NCBI GenBank assembly: GCA_950071955.1
Contig: CATMOC010000104.1
Coordinates: 1 to 9,484 of the forward strand
Direction of reading: 5' to 3'
Length of the DNA stretch: 9,484 bases
Source of the DNA: an uncultured Mesorhizobium sp.
GTDB taxonomy: Bacteria > Pseudomonadota > Alphaproteobacteria > Rhizobiales > Rhizobiaceae
The stretch's first letter is position 1, and the number at the start of each line of letters is the position of its first letter. Under the pieces are notes generated by a model. The model worked only from the letters and a program-made list of their open reading frames with translations. It did not search any database and was not told where the DNA came from. This document shows positions 1-6,235 of this stretch, piece by piece. A program made the position numbers and the translations under genes.

Positions 1-1696
1 CCACCGTGATCTCGAAGGCCTGACCGATAAAGCGCATGTCCAGGCTGTGGCTGTAGTGCAATTCGGCCCCGATGCCAAGATCCCGGAACGAGGCGGTCAC
101 CCGGTCCTTGAGTTCGCCAAACAGCCCGCCCACCAGTTCCGCCGCGCCCTCGCCCAAGGGTATCCGCCGGGTCAGGGTTTCATATTGCAGATAGTCGGAG
201 GCGAGCAGGCCATAGGCCGACAGCACGCCGGCGAATGGATGAATGAACACCCGCGTGATGCCGAGCGCGTCGGCCACCAGGCAGGCGTGCTGGCCGCCGG
301 CGCCGCCGAAGCAGTTCAGGAGATACTCCGTCACGTCGTAGCCGCGCTGGACGGAGATCTTCTTGATGGCGTTGGCCATGTTCTCCACCGCGATGGTGAT
401 GAAGCCCTCGGCGACCGCTTCCGGCGAGCGGCCGTCGCCGATCGCCCGCGCCATCTCCTCGAACTTCTTGCGCACCACCTCGCGGTCGAGCGGCTGGTCC
501 TGGTTGGGACCGAAGATCGCCGGGAAGAACTCCGGCTGCAGCTTGCCCAGCATCACGTTGGCGTCGGTGACGGCAAGAGGTCCGCCGCGGCGGTAGCAGG
601 CGGGTCCGGGGTTGGCGCCCGCCGAATCGGGGCCGGCCTGGAACCGGCCGTCTTCGTAATGCAGCACCGATCCGCCGCCGGCCGCCACCGTGTGGATGCG
701 CATCATCGGGGCGCGGACGCGCACACCGGCGACCTCCGTGTCGAAGGCGCGCTCGTACTCGCCGTCATAGTGGGCGACGTCGGTCGAAGTGCCGCCCATG
801 TCGAAGCCGATCACCTGCTCGAAGCCGGCAAGCCGCGCCGTCTCGACCATGCCGACCACGCCGCCCGCCGGTCCGGAGAGCAGCGCGTCCTTGCCCTGGA
901 AGAGGTCGGCGGCGGTCAGCCCGCCGGAGGACATCATGAACATGAGGTTGGGTGAACCGCTGTTTCCCTCCCCCTCAGGGGTGGAGGAACGTGAAGGCTC
1001 CGCCCCCAGTTCCGCCGCCACCCGGTTCACATACCGCGACAGGATCGGCGAGAGGTAGGCGTCGACCACCGTCGTGTCTCCGCGCCCCACCAGCTTGATC
1101 AGCGGCGAGATCTGGTGGCTGACGGATATCTGGGTGAAGCCGGCATGGTGGCAGAGGCTCGCCGCCATCAGCTCGTGGTCCGGGTAGATCCATGAGTGCA
1201 TGAAGACGACGGCGACCGCCTCGATGCCGTCAGCGCGGGCCTGCTCGATGAGCGGCCTGACGTCGTCGAGCTTCGGCATGGTCTCGACCGACCCGTCGGC
1301 GCGCACGCGCTCCTCGACCTCGATCACCCGGTCGTACAGCTGCTCGGGGAGGATAATCTCCTTTGCGAAGATGTCGGGCCGCGCCTGGTAGGCGATCTTC
1401 AACGCATCGCGAAACCCCTTGGTGATAAGGAGCAGGACCCGGTCGCCCTTGCGCTCGAGCAGCGCGTTGGTCGCCACCGTGGTGCCCATCTTCACGTCGC
1501 CGATGCGGTGCGAAGGGACGGGCTCGCCGGGCTCAACGCCAAGCAGGTCGCGGATTCCCTGCACGGCCGCGTCGCGATAGGCTTCGGGGTTCTCCGAAAG
1601 CAGCTTGCGGGGGTGGAGGTTGCCTTCCGGATCGCGGCCGATGATGTCGGTGAAAGTGCCGCCGCGGTCGACCCAGAAATCCCATTTCCCGTCCAT
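1..1696 (-). CDS. 5-oxoprolinase / hydantoinase A-type ATPase, N-terminal part (cut by window edge)
   Basis: The protein belongs to the HyuA/5-oxoprolinase family, cytosolic enzymes that use ATP to open cyclic amides such as 5-oxoproline (giving glutamate) or hydantoins. The 565 visible residues begin with W-D-F-W-V and the phosphate-binding motif DRGGTFTD at residues 10-17. The second ATPase motif, DMGGTSTD, lies at 299-306. Further typical blocks are [24 protein letters not shown] and, near the window edge, [18 protein letters not shown]. The N-terminal style matches fused HyuA-HyuB oxoprolinases of about 1200 residues, so the HyuB half should lie beyond position 1. I chose the ATG at 1694-1696 because GGGGAA lies just upstream on the minus strand; an in-frame ATG at 1715-1717 is the alternative. 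The gene diverges from a MarR-like regulator that may control it. The family is secure; the choice between oxoproline and another cyclic amide is inference. Residues about 235-249 look like an insertion. Confidence 0.9.
   Translation of the reverse strand, partial: MDGKWDFWVDRGGTFTDIIGRDPEGNLHPRKLLSENPEAYRDAAVQGIRDLLGVEPGEPVPSHRIGDVKMGTTVATNALLERKGDRVLLLITKGFRDALKIAYQARPDIFAKEIILPEQLYDRVIEVEERVRADGSVETMPKLDDVRPLIEQARADGIEAVAVVFMHSWIYPDHELMAASLCHHAGFTQISVSHQISPLIKLVGRGDTTVVDAYLSPILSRYVNRVAAELGAEPSRSSTPEGEGNSGSPNLMFMMSSGGLTAADLFQGKDALLSGPAGGVVGMVETARLAGFEQVIGFDMGGTSTDVAHYDGEYERAFDTEVAGVRVRAPMMRIHTVAAGGGSVLHYEDGRFQAGPDSAGANPGPACYRRGGPLAVTDANVMLGKLQPEFFPAIFGPNQDQPLDREVVRKKFEEMARAIGDGRSPEAVAEGFITIAVENMANAIKKISVQRGYDVTEYLLNCFGGAGGQHACLVADALGITRVFIHPFAGVLSAYGLLASDYLQYETLTRRIPLGEGAAELVGGLFGELKDRVTASFRDLGIGAELHYSHSLDMRFIGQAFEITV
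963..989. repeat. Short imperfect palindrome inside the oxoprolinase gene
   Basis: Twelve bases at 963-974 pair with 978-989 around a TCA loop, with two mismatches and two G-T pairs. The core is CCCC-TCA-GGGG. It codes for residues 236-245 of the oxoprolinase, in a Ser/Gly/Pro-rich stretch between two conserved blocks. It resembles the small palindromic repeats that spread in rhizobial genomes, but only one copy is visible, so that identity is a guess. Confidence 0.45.
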
Positions 1697-1740
1697 AGGC
1701 CGTTCCCCCGCGATCATGGTTGGAGATTTCCCGTGTCCGG

Positions 1741-1770
1741 GCTATAAGTCAATCAAGTGCAAATCGTCAA
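1741..1770 (-). promoter_or_regulatory. Probable sigma-70-type promoter of the oxoprolinase gene
   Basis: On the minus strand TTGACG (plus 1765-1770) is followed after 18 bp by TATAGC (plus 1741-1746). Transcription would begin near 1734. That leaves about 37 nt of leader before the ATG at 1696, with room for the GGGGAA ribosome site. An ATG at 1717 would leave only about 16 nt. Confidence 0.6.
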
Positions 1771-1777
1771 CATTTTA

Positions 1778-1792
1778 TCGACGTTTCGTCGA
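1778..1792. promoter_or_regulatory. Perfect dyad in the divergent promoter region, candidate regulator operator
   Basis: TCGACG and CGTCGA form a perfect 6-bp inverted repeat with a TTT centre. It ends 14 bp before the regulator's ATG, next to its ribosome site, and lies just upstream of the -35 box of the divergent oxoprolinase promoter. A bound dimer could therefore affect both genes. MarR-type dimers usually bind such dyads; that this is the operator is inference. Confidence 0.4.
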
Positions 1793-1806
1793 CGAAGGGA
1801 GAGCGT

Positions 1807-2328
1807 ATGTCGAGCGGAAAAAAGGCCCTGGGACCGGTCGTTTCGGCGGCGCACTTGGCCGACGGCGCCATGCCGTCGCTGTCGGAGATGGAGTTCGCGA
1901 TGACCATCCTCAACAACGCCTTCCAACGATGGATGGTGCGCTGCATGGGCGCTGCCGGCGTCTCAGGTCTCGGACCGCTCGACGTCCAGATCCTGCATTC
2001 GACCAACCATCGCGGCCGGGAGAAGACGCTCTCGGACCTCTGCATGATGCTCAACATAGAGGACACGCACGTGGTCTCCTACGCCCTGAAGAAGCTCGAA
2101 GGCGCGGGGCTGCTAGAGACTGGCCGGCGCGGGAAGGAAAAAACCGTCAAGGTCACGAAGGAAGGGGCGGAGGCTTGCGCGCGGTACCGGGAGGTCCGCG
2201 AGGCGCTGCTCGTCGGCAGCGTCGAGGGCCTCCGCTTCGAGGACGAGGAAATCAGCCGGATCGCGGCGCTGATGCGCACGCTCTCGGGCCAATACGATCA
2301 GGCGTCGCGAAGCGCTGCGAGCATGTGA
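1807..2328 (+). CDS. MarR-like winged-helix transcriptional regulator
   Basis: This 173-residue protein is all-helical at the N-terminus, followed by a winged helix at about residues 55-120. The segment starting LDVQILHST and TLSDLCMMLNIEDTHVVSYALKKLEGAGLL fits helix-turn-helix plus recognition helix. GRRGKEKTVKVTKEG fits the basic wing, and a C-terminal helical stretch probably dimerises. Length and layout agree with MarR-family regulators. The ATG at 1807 was chosen over an in-frame ATG at 1720 because AAGGGAG sits 5 bases upstream and the extra 29 residues would run over the promoter region. It is divergent from the oxoprolinase gene, with a dyad between them, so it probably regulates that gene and itself. 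The inducer is unknown; a substrate of the neighbouring enzyme is a plausible guess. Family assignment is good, target is inference. Confidence 0.82.
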   Translation: MSSGKKALGPVVSAAHLADGAMPSLSEMEFAMTILNNAFQRWMVRCMGAAGVSGLGPLDVQILHSTNHRGREKTLSDLCMMLNIEDTHVVSYALKKLEGAGLLETGRRGKEKTVKVTKEGAEACARYREVREALLVGSVEGLRFEDEEISRIAALMRTLSGQYDQASRSAASM

Positions 2329-2392
2329 AGGCAGGGCCAGCCGCCGACCGTCGCTGACTTATTGTTACCGTGCGCAGATCTATTTGACGAAA

Positions 2393-2409
2393 CCTGCCTG
2401 GGGGGCAGG
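2393..2409. other. GC-rich hairpin between regulator and lipoprotein genes
   Basis: CCTGCC (2393-2398) pairs with GGCAGG (2404-2409) around a five-base loop. There is no T run on the plus strand. A second GGCAGG lies directly after the regulator's stop codon at 2330-2335 and could pair with the same CCTGCC instead. It may be a weak transcription end, part of the lipoprotein promoter region, or chance. Confidence 0.25.
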
Positions 2410-2465
2410 GCATTCCTTGTCCGACGGCGCGCTATCTCGTGCGCCTCTTCAAGGAGAGAACCGAC

Positions 2466-2795
2466 ATGAAGAAGATCATCCTCGCTTCCGTCTCGTCCAT
2501 CGCGTTGCTGGGTCTCGCAGCGTGCAGCGATACCGACACGACGACCACCGAAAGCATCCAGACCGAGCAGTCCGAGCCCGCAACCCCGGATACCGCGGTG
2601 GTTCCGGAAACCGAAACCGCCCCGACCGACGATACCACGACGCAGAGCATCCAGGGCGAAAGCGATGCCGACGTGATCATCGTGCCGGACGACGATGCGG
2701 CTGCGACGGACGTGCCGACCGATGACACGACCACGCAGAGCATCGATCCCGATGCCAATGCGGAAGAGGGTGAGCAGGCTCCTGCGGCCCAGTAA
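2466..2795 (+). CDS. Small acidic repeat-containing lipoprotein, function unknown
   Basis: The product is 109 residues. It starts MKK followed by a hydrophobic helix and a lipobox LGLAAC, with Cys20 as the lipidated residue after signal peptidase II cleavage. The mature part is almost entirely Asp, Glu, Thr, Ala and Pro, with no predicted fold, and would sit at a membrane facing the periplasm. It contains three copies of an 11-residue motif (residues 22-32, 53-63, 84-94) whose core is DDTTTQSI in the last two. The ATG at 2466 follows AAGGAG at good distance; an upstream in-frame ATG at 2439 would put charged residues before the signal peptide. It appears to be a single-gene unit, closed by the terminator at 2822-2846. 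I do not recognise a named family. An envelope spacer or stress-related lipoprotein is possible, but nothing here proves a role. Confidence 0.82.
   Translation: MKKIILASVSSIALLGLAACSDTDTTTTESIQTEQSEPATPDTAVVPETETAPTDDTTTQSIQGESDADVIIVPDDDAAATDVPTDDTTTQSIDPDANAEEGEQAPAAQ
2529..2747 (+). repeat. Three 11-codon repeats with exact 93-bp spacing in the lipoprotein gene
   Basis: The motif lies at 2529-2561, 2622-2654 and 2715-2747. Copies two and three both encode PTDDTTTQSI; copy one encodes a diverged DTDTTTTESIQ. The starts are exactly 93 bp (31 codons) apart, which suggests old tandem duplication of a 31-residue unit, with the sequence between the motifs much diverged. Confidence 0.75.
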
Positions 2796-2821
2796 TCCGT
2801 TTCGATCAGCAACGACTGAAG

Positions 2822-2846
2822 AAAGCCGGTTTCGACCGGCTTTTTT
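2822..2846 (+). terminator. Strong intrinsic terminator after the lipoprotein gene
   Basis: AAAGCCGGT and ACCGGCTTT form a perfect 9-bp stem around a TTCG tetraloop, followed by a run of six T (2841-2846). It starts 26 bases after the stop codon. Confidence 0.93.
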
Positions 2847-2942
2847 CATGCCGGACGGGGAGGGGTGCGACGCGCGATCGATAGGCGCTCGAACGCGATC
2901 TGGGGTCTCGCAATCTTCGGAGAACCGAACTAGACAGAAATC

Positions 2943-3662
2943 ATGTCTATCTGGGCTCGCATCGGCGAACTGGCGTCGCGCATCTCCGCAGGGGCCGTCT
3001 CGGGAATAGCCGAGATCATCGAGTCCGTGCGCACGACGTTTGCCGGCGACCCAGAGCTTCGGCGCAAGGTCGCCTTCTCCATCGCGATGATCGCCCTTTC
3101 GGCCAAGATGGCGAAGGCGGACGGCATCGTGACGCAGGAAGAGGTCCGCGCCTTCCAGGAAATCTTCTCCATGCCGCCCGAGCAGGAGCGCAACGTAACG
3201 CGTCTCTACCGGCTCGCGATGAGCGACACGGCCGGCTACGAAGCCTATGCGGAGAGGCTGGCCAATCTATGCGGGTCGGGCCAGCGCGACTGCCAGATGC
3301 TGGAGGATATCCTCGACGGGCTTTTCCATATCGCGAAGGCCGACGGGCTCATCCACGAGAAGGAGGTCGAATTCCTGCGCCGGATCGCCGACATCTTCAA
3401 CATCAGCGACAGTCATTTCCGGGCGATTTTGGCGCGACATGCGGTGTTGGAGGATTCCGATCCCTACGCGATCCTCGGGATCGAACGGGGAACCAGCTTC
3501 GAGAAGGTGAAGCGGCGGTATCGCGAACTCGTCGCCGAGCATCACCCGGACAAGCTCGTCTCGCGAGGCGTTCCGGAAGAATTCGTCGCCATCGCCAACG
3601 ACCGCATCGCCGCCATCAACACTGCCTACGAGACGATCGAACGCGGTCGCGTGCCGGCATGA
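2943..3662 (+). CDS. TerB-J-domain co-chaperone (DjlA-like DnaJ family protein)
   Basis: The 239-residue protein has a TerB-like helical domain at about residues 38-165, with two similar halves containing AKADGIVTQEEV and AKADGLIHEKEV. A C-terminal J domain runs from about 173 to 237. The J domain keeps the HPD triad at 201-203, which in this family stimulates the ATPase of DnaK. This is the DjlA arrangement. Unlike E. coli DjlA there is no clear N-terminal transmembrane segment; the first 30 residues look amphipathic instead and may touch the membrane. The ribosome site is weak, and a small hairpin (TTCGG/CCGAA, 2916-2929) lies just before the start. The stop overlaps the next gene's ATG, so it should be co-translated with the amidase. 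Domain calls are secure; the client is unknown. Confidence 0.9.
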   Translation: MSIWARIGELASRISAGAVSGIAEIIESVRTTFAGDPELRRKVAFSIAMIALSAKMAKADGIVTQEEVRAFQEIFSMPPEQERNVTRLYRLAMSDTAGYEAYAERLANLCGSGQRDCQMLEDILDGLFHIAKADGLIHEKEVEFLRRIADIFNISDSHFRAILARHAVLEDSDPYAILGIERGTSFEKVKRRYRELVAEHHPDKLVSRGVPEEFVAIANDRIAAINTAYETIERGRVPA

Positions 3663-4447
3663 GCGGTTTCGCCGCCGATCACCCCGGCGCGGACATTCGA
3701 GTCTCACCCAATTTCGGCCCGAGGGCGGGTGGCATCGGGCCCGACATGATCGTCCTGCACTATACCGGCATGGAAAGCGGCCCCGGTGCCGAGGCATGGC
3801 TGTGCAATCCAGAAAGCGAGGTCTCCTCTCACTATCTCGTCCACGAGGACGGACGCATCGTCCAGATGGTCCGCGAAACCGACCGCGCCTGGCATGCGGG
3901 CAAGAGTTCATGGAAGGGCGAGAGAGACATCAATTCGCGCTCGGTCGGCATCGAGATCGTCAATCCCGGGCATTTCCTCGGCTATCCCGATTTTCCGGAG
4001 GCGCAGATCGCGGCGGTGATCGACCTCTGCCGCGGCATCATGGAGCGACACCCAATACCGCCGGAACGGGTGCTCGCTCATTCGGACGTGGCGCCCGGCC
4101 GCAAGATCGATCCGGGAGAGAGATTTCCCTGGACGAATCTGGCCGATGCGGGAGTAGGCGTTCGCCCGCCTGAGCCCCCGCCGGTCTCCGGGCCGTATCT
4201 CGCCTGGGGCGCGAGCGGCGAGGCGGTCGAGAGGCTGCAGTCGATGCTTGGCCTCTACGGCTATGACGTCGAGATCACCGGAGTTTTCGACCGGACGACG
4301 CACGTCGCGGTCGAGGCGTTCCAGCGCCATTTCCGGTCGACTCGCGCCGACGGGATCGCCGATGCCGCGACCTGTGCCGTGCTGCACGAGCTGGTTTGCG
4401 CCAGGCAGGCTGACGCGACGGAAACTCGCGTCGTTTCAAGGACTTGA
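3659..4447 (+). CDS. AmiD-like N-acetylmuramoyl-L-alanine amidase with peptidoglycan-binding domain
   Basis: The 262-residue protein carries an amidase-2 (T7 lysozyme/PGRP-like) domain at about residues 12-165 and a PG_binding_1 domain at about 183-250. Likely zinc ligands are His34 in LHYTGM, His141 in AHSD and Asp151 in KIDPG; Lys149 is beside the site. Such enzymes cut the amide bond between MurNAc and the stem peptide. The C-terminal repeat contains GASGEAVERLQSMLGLYGYDV and FDRTTHVAVEAFQRHF, typical of the wall-binding module. The ATG is embedded in the preceding stop (ATGA, 3659-3662), so translation is coupled to the J protein. A longer open frame upstream in the same phase only overlaps that gene. 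I see no signal peptide or lipobox, although the substrate would normally be periplasmic or a recycled fragment. Confidence 0.92.
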   Translation: MSGFAADHPGADIRVSPNFGPRAGGIGPDMIVLHYTGMESGPGAEAWLCNPESEVSSHYLVHEDGRIVQMVRETDRAWHAGKSSWKGERDINSRSVGIEIVNPGHFLGYPDFPEAQIAAVIDLCRGIMERHPIPPERVLAHSDVAPGRKIDPGERFPWTNLADAGVGVRPPEPPPVSGPYLAWGASGEAVERLQSMLGLYGYDVEITGVFDRTTHVAVEAFQRHFRSTRADGIADAATCAVLHELVCARQADATETRVVSRT

Positions 4448-4455
4448 TGTAACGA

Positions 4456-4476
4456 GCGTTCACGAAAGTTGAACGC
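4456..4476. other. Perfect inverted repeat after the amidase gene
   Basis: GCGTTCA (4456-4462) and TGAACGC (4470-4476) form a 7-bp stem with a 7-base loop, beginning 9 bases after the amidase stop. No T run follows, so it may be a weak transcript end, an RNA-processing or stability hairpin, or a protein-binding dyad ahead of the transglycosylase gene. Confidence 0.35.
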
Positions 4477-4568
4477 CTCGGCCATGTTTGCCGCTCATTC
4501 CCCTTTCATCAGCCCGACCGTTCGCGATCGGACGAAGCCTCGGCATTGTCCGGTCCAATCGGAAAACA

Positions 4569-4587
4569 CGCCCGGTGCGGCCGGGCG
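4569..4587 (+). promoter_or_regulatory. GC-rich hairpin just upstream of the transglycosylase ribosome site
   Basis: CGCCCGG (4569-4575) and CCGGGCG (4581-4587) form a perfect 7-bp stem with a 5-base loop. It ends about 10 bases before the likely AAAAGG ribosome site (4597-4602) of the next gene. It could stabilise the mRNA start or modulate translation; no regulator is evident. Confidence 0.35.
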
Positions 4588-4607
4588 AAAGAAGAGAAAA
4601 GGCCCGA

Positions 4608-5279
4608 ATGAACAGAAATCTGGTACTCGCCGCGGCGTTTGCGTGCGGCGTGACGAACTCCGTCGCGATTGCGCAGGAAGCGCCGGTACAATTCGACCGG
4701 ACCGAACTGGCCGAGGCCTTCGCATCGCTGAAGGAAAGCGGCGGAGAAGACAACGGCGGAGATGCCGAGGCGCCGGCTCCGGCCGTCGACAACATGACGA
4801 CCGCTTCCATCGATCGCGGCCGGCCAGCGCTGGTGGCTGTGGCGCGCGAAGCCGCTACTTCGGAGGCAGTTGTCGCCGGCAGCGCGAAGACGGACGTCAA
4901 GGTCGTCAAGAACCAGTATTCGACGATCATTTCCAGCTATGCGTCGGCCTATGGCGTGCCCGTGGCGCTGGCGACTGCGGTGGTCGGTGTTGAGAGCAAC
5001 TTCCGGCCGGACGTCCGCGGCAGTGCCGGGGAGATCGGCCTGATGCAGATCAAGCCGACGACGGCGAGGATGATGGGCTATACCGGCTCCGCGAAGGGTC
5101 TCTACGATCCCGACACCAACATACGGTACGGCATGAAATACCTGGCCAAGGCGCATCAGCTCGGCGGCGGAGACACCTGCGGGACGATCCTGCGCTACAA
5201 TGCCGGCCATGGCGCCAAGCGGATGAACCGCGTATCCGCGGCCTACTGTGCCAAGGTGAAGCGCCAGATCGGCGGCTGA
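4608..5279 (+). CDS. Secreted lytic transglycosylase (SLT family)
   Basis: The 223-residue protein has a Sec signal peptide ending AIA-Q (cleavage after about residue 22). A low-complexity acidic Ala/Gly/Glu region with MTTASID follows to about residue 95, then an SLT catalytic domain to the end. Glu129 in VVGVESNF is the catalytic acid, followed by GEIGLMQIKP (141-150) and RYNAGHG (196-202), all in the order of family 1 transglycosylases. Such enzymes cleave the MurNAc-GlcNAc bond, leaving 1,6-anhydroMurNAc. Cys191 and Cys214 could form a periplasmic disulfide. The ATG at 4608 was chosen because AAAAGG precedes it and it opens a clean signal peptide; the frame is open back to an ATG at 4488. 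It follows the amidase by 160 bp, so the two could supply wall turnover together, though it may have its own promoter. Confidence 0.93.
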   Translation: MNRNLVLAAAFACGVTNSVAIAQEAPVQFDRTELAEAFASLKESGGEDNGGDAEAPAPAVDNMTTASIDRGRPALVAVAREAATSEAVVAGSAKTDVKVVKNQYSTIISSYASAYGVPVALATAVVGVESNFRPDVRGSAGEIGLMQIKPTTARMMGYTGSAKGLYDPDTNIRYGMKYLAKAHQLGGGDTCGTILRYNAGHGAKRMNRVSAAYCAKVKRQIGG

Positions 5280-5286
5280 GGGGGAG

Positions 5287-5325
5287 GGCGGCGGCTGTCG
5301 TCAACCGCTGCCGCCGCTGCCGTTT
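5287..5325 (+). terminator. Possible terminator after the transglycosylase gene
   Basis: A GC stem pairs 5287-5295 with 5310-5318 (one G-T pair) around a 14-base loop, followed shortly by only three T (5323-5325). It starts 7 bases after the stop codon. The weak T run makes this uncertain. Confidence 0.4.
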
Positions 5326-5338
5326 GTCCGGGTCGGGC

Positions 5339-5367
5339 TTGCGTTTTCCCTCCCGAACGACTTTATG
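5339..5367 (+). promoter_or_regulatory. Candidate rnpB promoter
   Basis: TTGCGT (5339-5344) is followed after 17 bp by TTTATG (5362-5367), a few bases before the expected 5' end of the RNase P RNA. The -10 match is only partial; position is the main argument. Confidence 0.45.
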
Positions 5368-5370
5368 CAG

Positions 5371-5820
5371 TCTGCCAGCTGGCCGGGCGGCCGCACGCGC
5401 GAATGCCGAAAGGCCGCGCGTGAGGAAAGTCCGGGCTCCATGGAAACACGGTGCCGGTTAATTGCCGGCGGGGGAAACCCCAGGGAAAGCGCCACAGAAA
5501 GCAGACCGCCCCGCCTGCAAGCCGGCCTATCGGAGCAGCCGCTCTGGTAAACGGGCCGGTTTGCCGGCGGGGCAAGGGTGAAAGGGTGGGGTAAGAGCCC
5601 ACCGCGCGCCTGGCAACAGGGGCGGCACGGCAAGCCCCACCGGGAGCAAGACCGAATAGGGACGGCGAGGGAGTTCGCTCCCGGGCAGTTTCCGGCCCAG
5701 CCGTCCGGGTAGGTTGCACGAGGCGGGCAGCAATGTCCGTCCCAGATGAATGGCCGCCACGTTCCGGCGCAGCGATGCGGCGGGGCCATACAGAACCCGG
5801 CTTACAGGCCGGCTGGCACC
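5371..5820 (+). ncRNA. rnpB: RNase P RNA, bacterial class A
   Basis: This is the catalytic RNA of ribonuclease P, which removes 5' leaders from tRNA precursors together with the protein RnpA. The ends pair as helix P1: TGCCAGCTGG (5373-5382) with CCGGCTGGCA (5809-5818), with one G-T pair. Conserved core elements are in order: GAGGAAAGTCCGGGC at 5422-5436, AGGGAAAGCGCCACAGAAA at 5482-5500, GGTAAGAGCCCACCG around 5590-5604, and ACAGAA with the terminal CCGGCTTACAG at 5790-5807. The length of about 450 nt is normal for alphaproteobacteria. The exact ends are set from P1 and could be off by a few bases; four T follow at 5821-5824. Long antisense reading frames over it are artefacts. Confidence 0.97.
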
Positions 5821-6235
5821 TTTTCGTGGACATCGTCGAGACTGCGACGCGGCGCAAGGGCGGTCTTTGCGGGGCGTCCGCGCGCGCCACATTCCTCGCT
5901 GCGAACCCAATGTGGGTTTCGTCATCGGCCCGGCACAGAAACGCAGCGCAACCATGTCATCCGAACTGGCGGTCGAGGTGGATGGGGCGGTCGCTGCCGG
6001 AGAGTATTCCTCCGATAGCGACGTCGCCGTCCAACGCGCAAATGTCGCGGTAGGTGGGTCGACCTCGTAGCCAAAACAGCCGACCGGCCCCCTGCCAACG
6101 CACGCGAAGCCCGCCATTGCTCGGCTCGCAATTCGGCAATCGCACGGATATCCTTGGACGAACTTCGTTAACCCCCACCCCCTAAGCTCCCCGGGCGGCC
6201 TCATCTCTCGTTTTTAGGGCCGCACGGGAGTAAGT
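5821..6235. other. Intergenic region between rnpB and the diguanylate cyclase gene
   Basis: No gene is supported in these 415 bases. At 5887-5915 two perfect hairpins compete for the same bases: CCACATT/AATGTGG and AACCCA/TGGGTT. A 10-bp palindrome GCGACGTCGC lies at 6018-6027, and ATTGC/GCAAT plus a further GCAAT lie at 6116-6140. From about 5913 to 6070 one plus frame has gene-like codon composition and ends in TAG, but no convincing start or ribosome site. A C-rich stretch (about 6173-6195) precedes the downstream gene. An unannotated small RNA or a decayed gene end is possible. Confidence 0.5.

Noticed and set aside
47..1747. Plus-strand reading frames opposite the oxoprolinase gene
   Set aside because: The minus strand encodes a continuous, well-conserved enzyme; the plus frames are His/Arg/Ala-rich shadows.
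3269..3658. 130-codon N-terminal extension of the amidase frame
   Set aside because: It overlaps the J-protein gene in another phase, is Arg/Pro-rich, and the ATGA start at 3659 fits the amidase family.
6165..6190. CtrA-like site (TTAA near CTAA) before the diguanylate cyclase
   Set aside because: The spacing is not the TTAA-N7-TTAA of CtrA sites and the second half does not match.
5301..6204. Long minus-strand reading frames over rnpB and its downstream region
   Set aside because: They are antisense to a clear RNase P RNA, and their products are of the type often mis-annotated opposite rnpB. GC-rich DNA leaves such frames open by chance.
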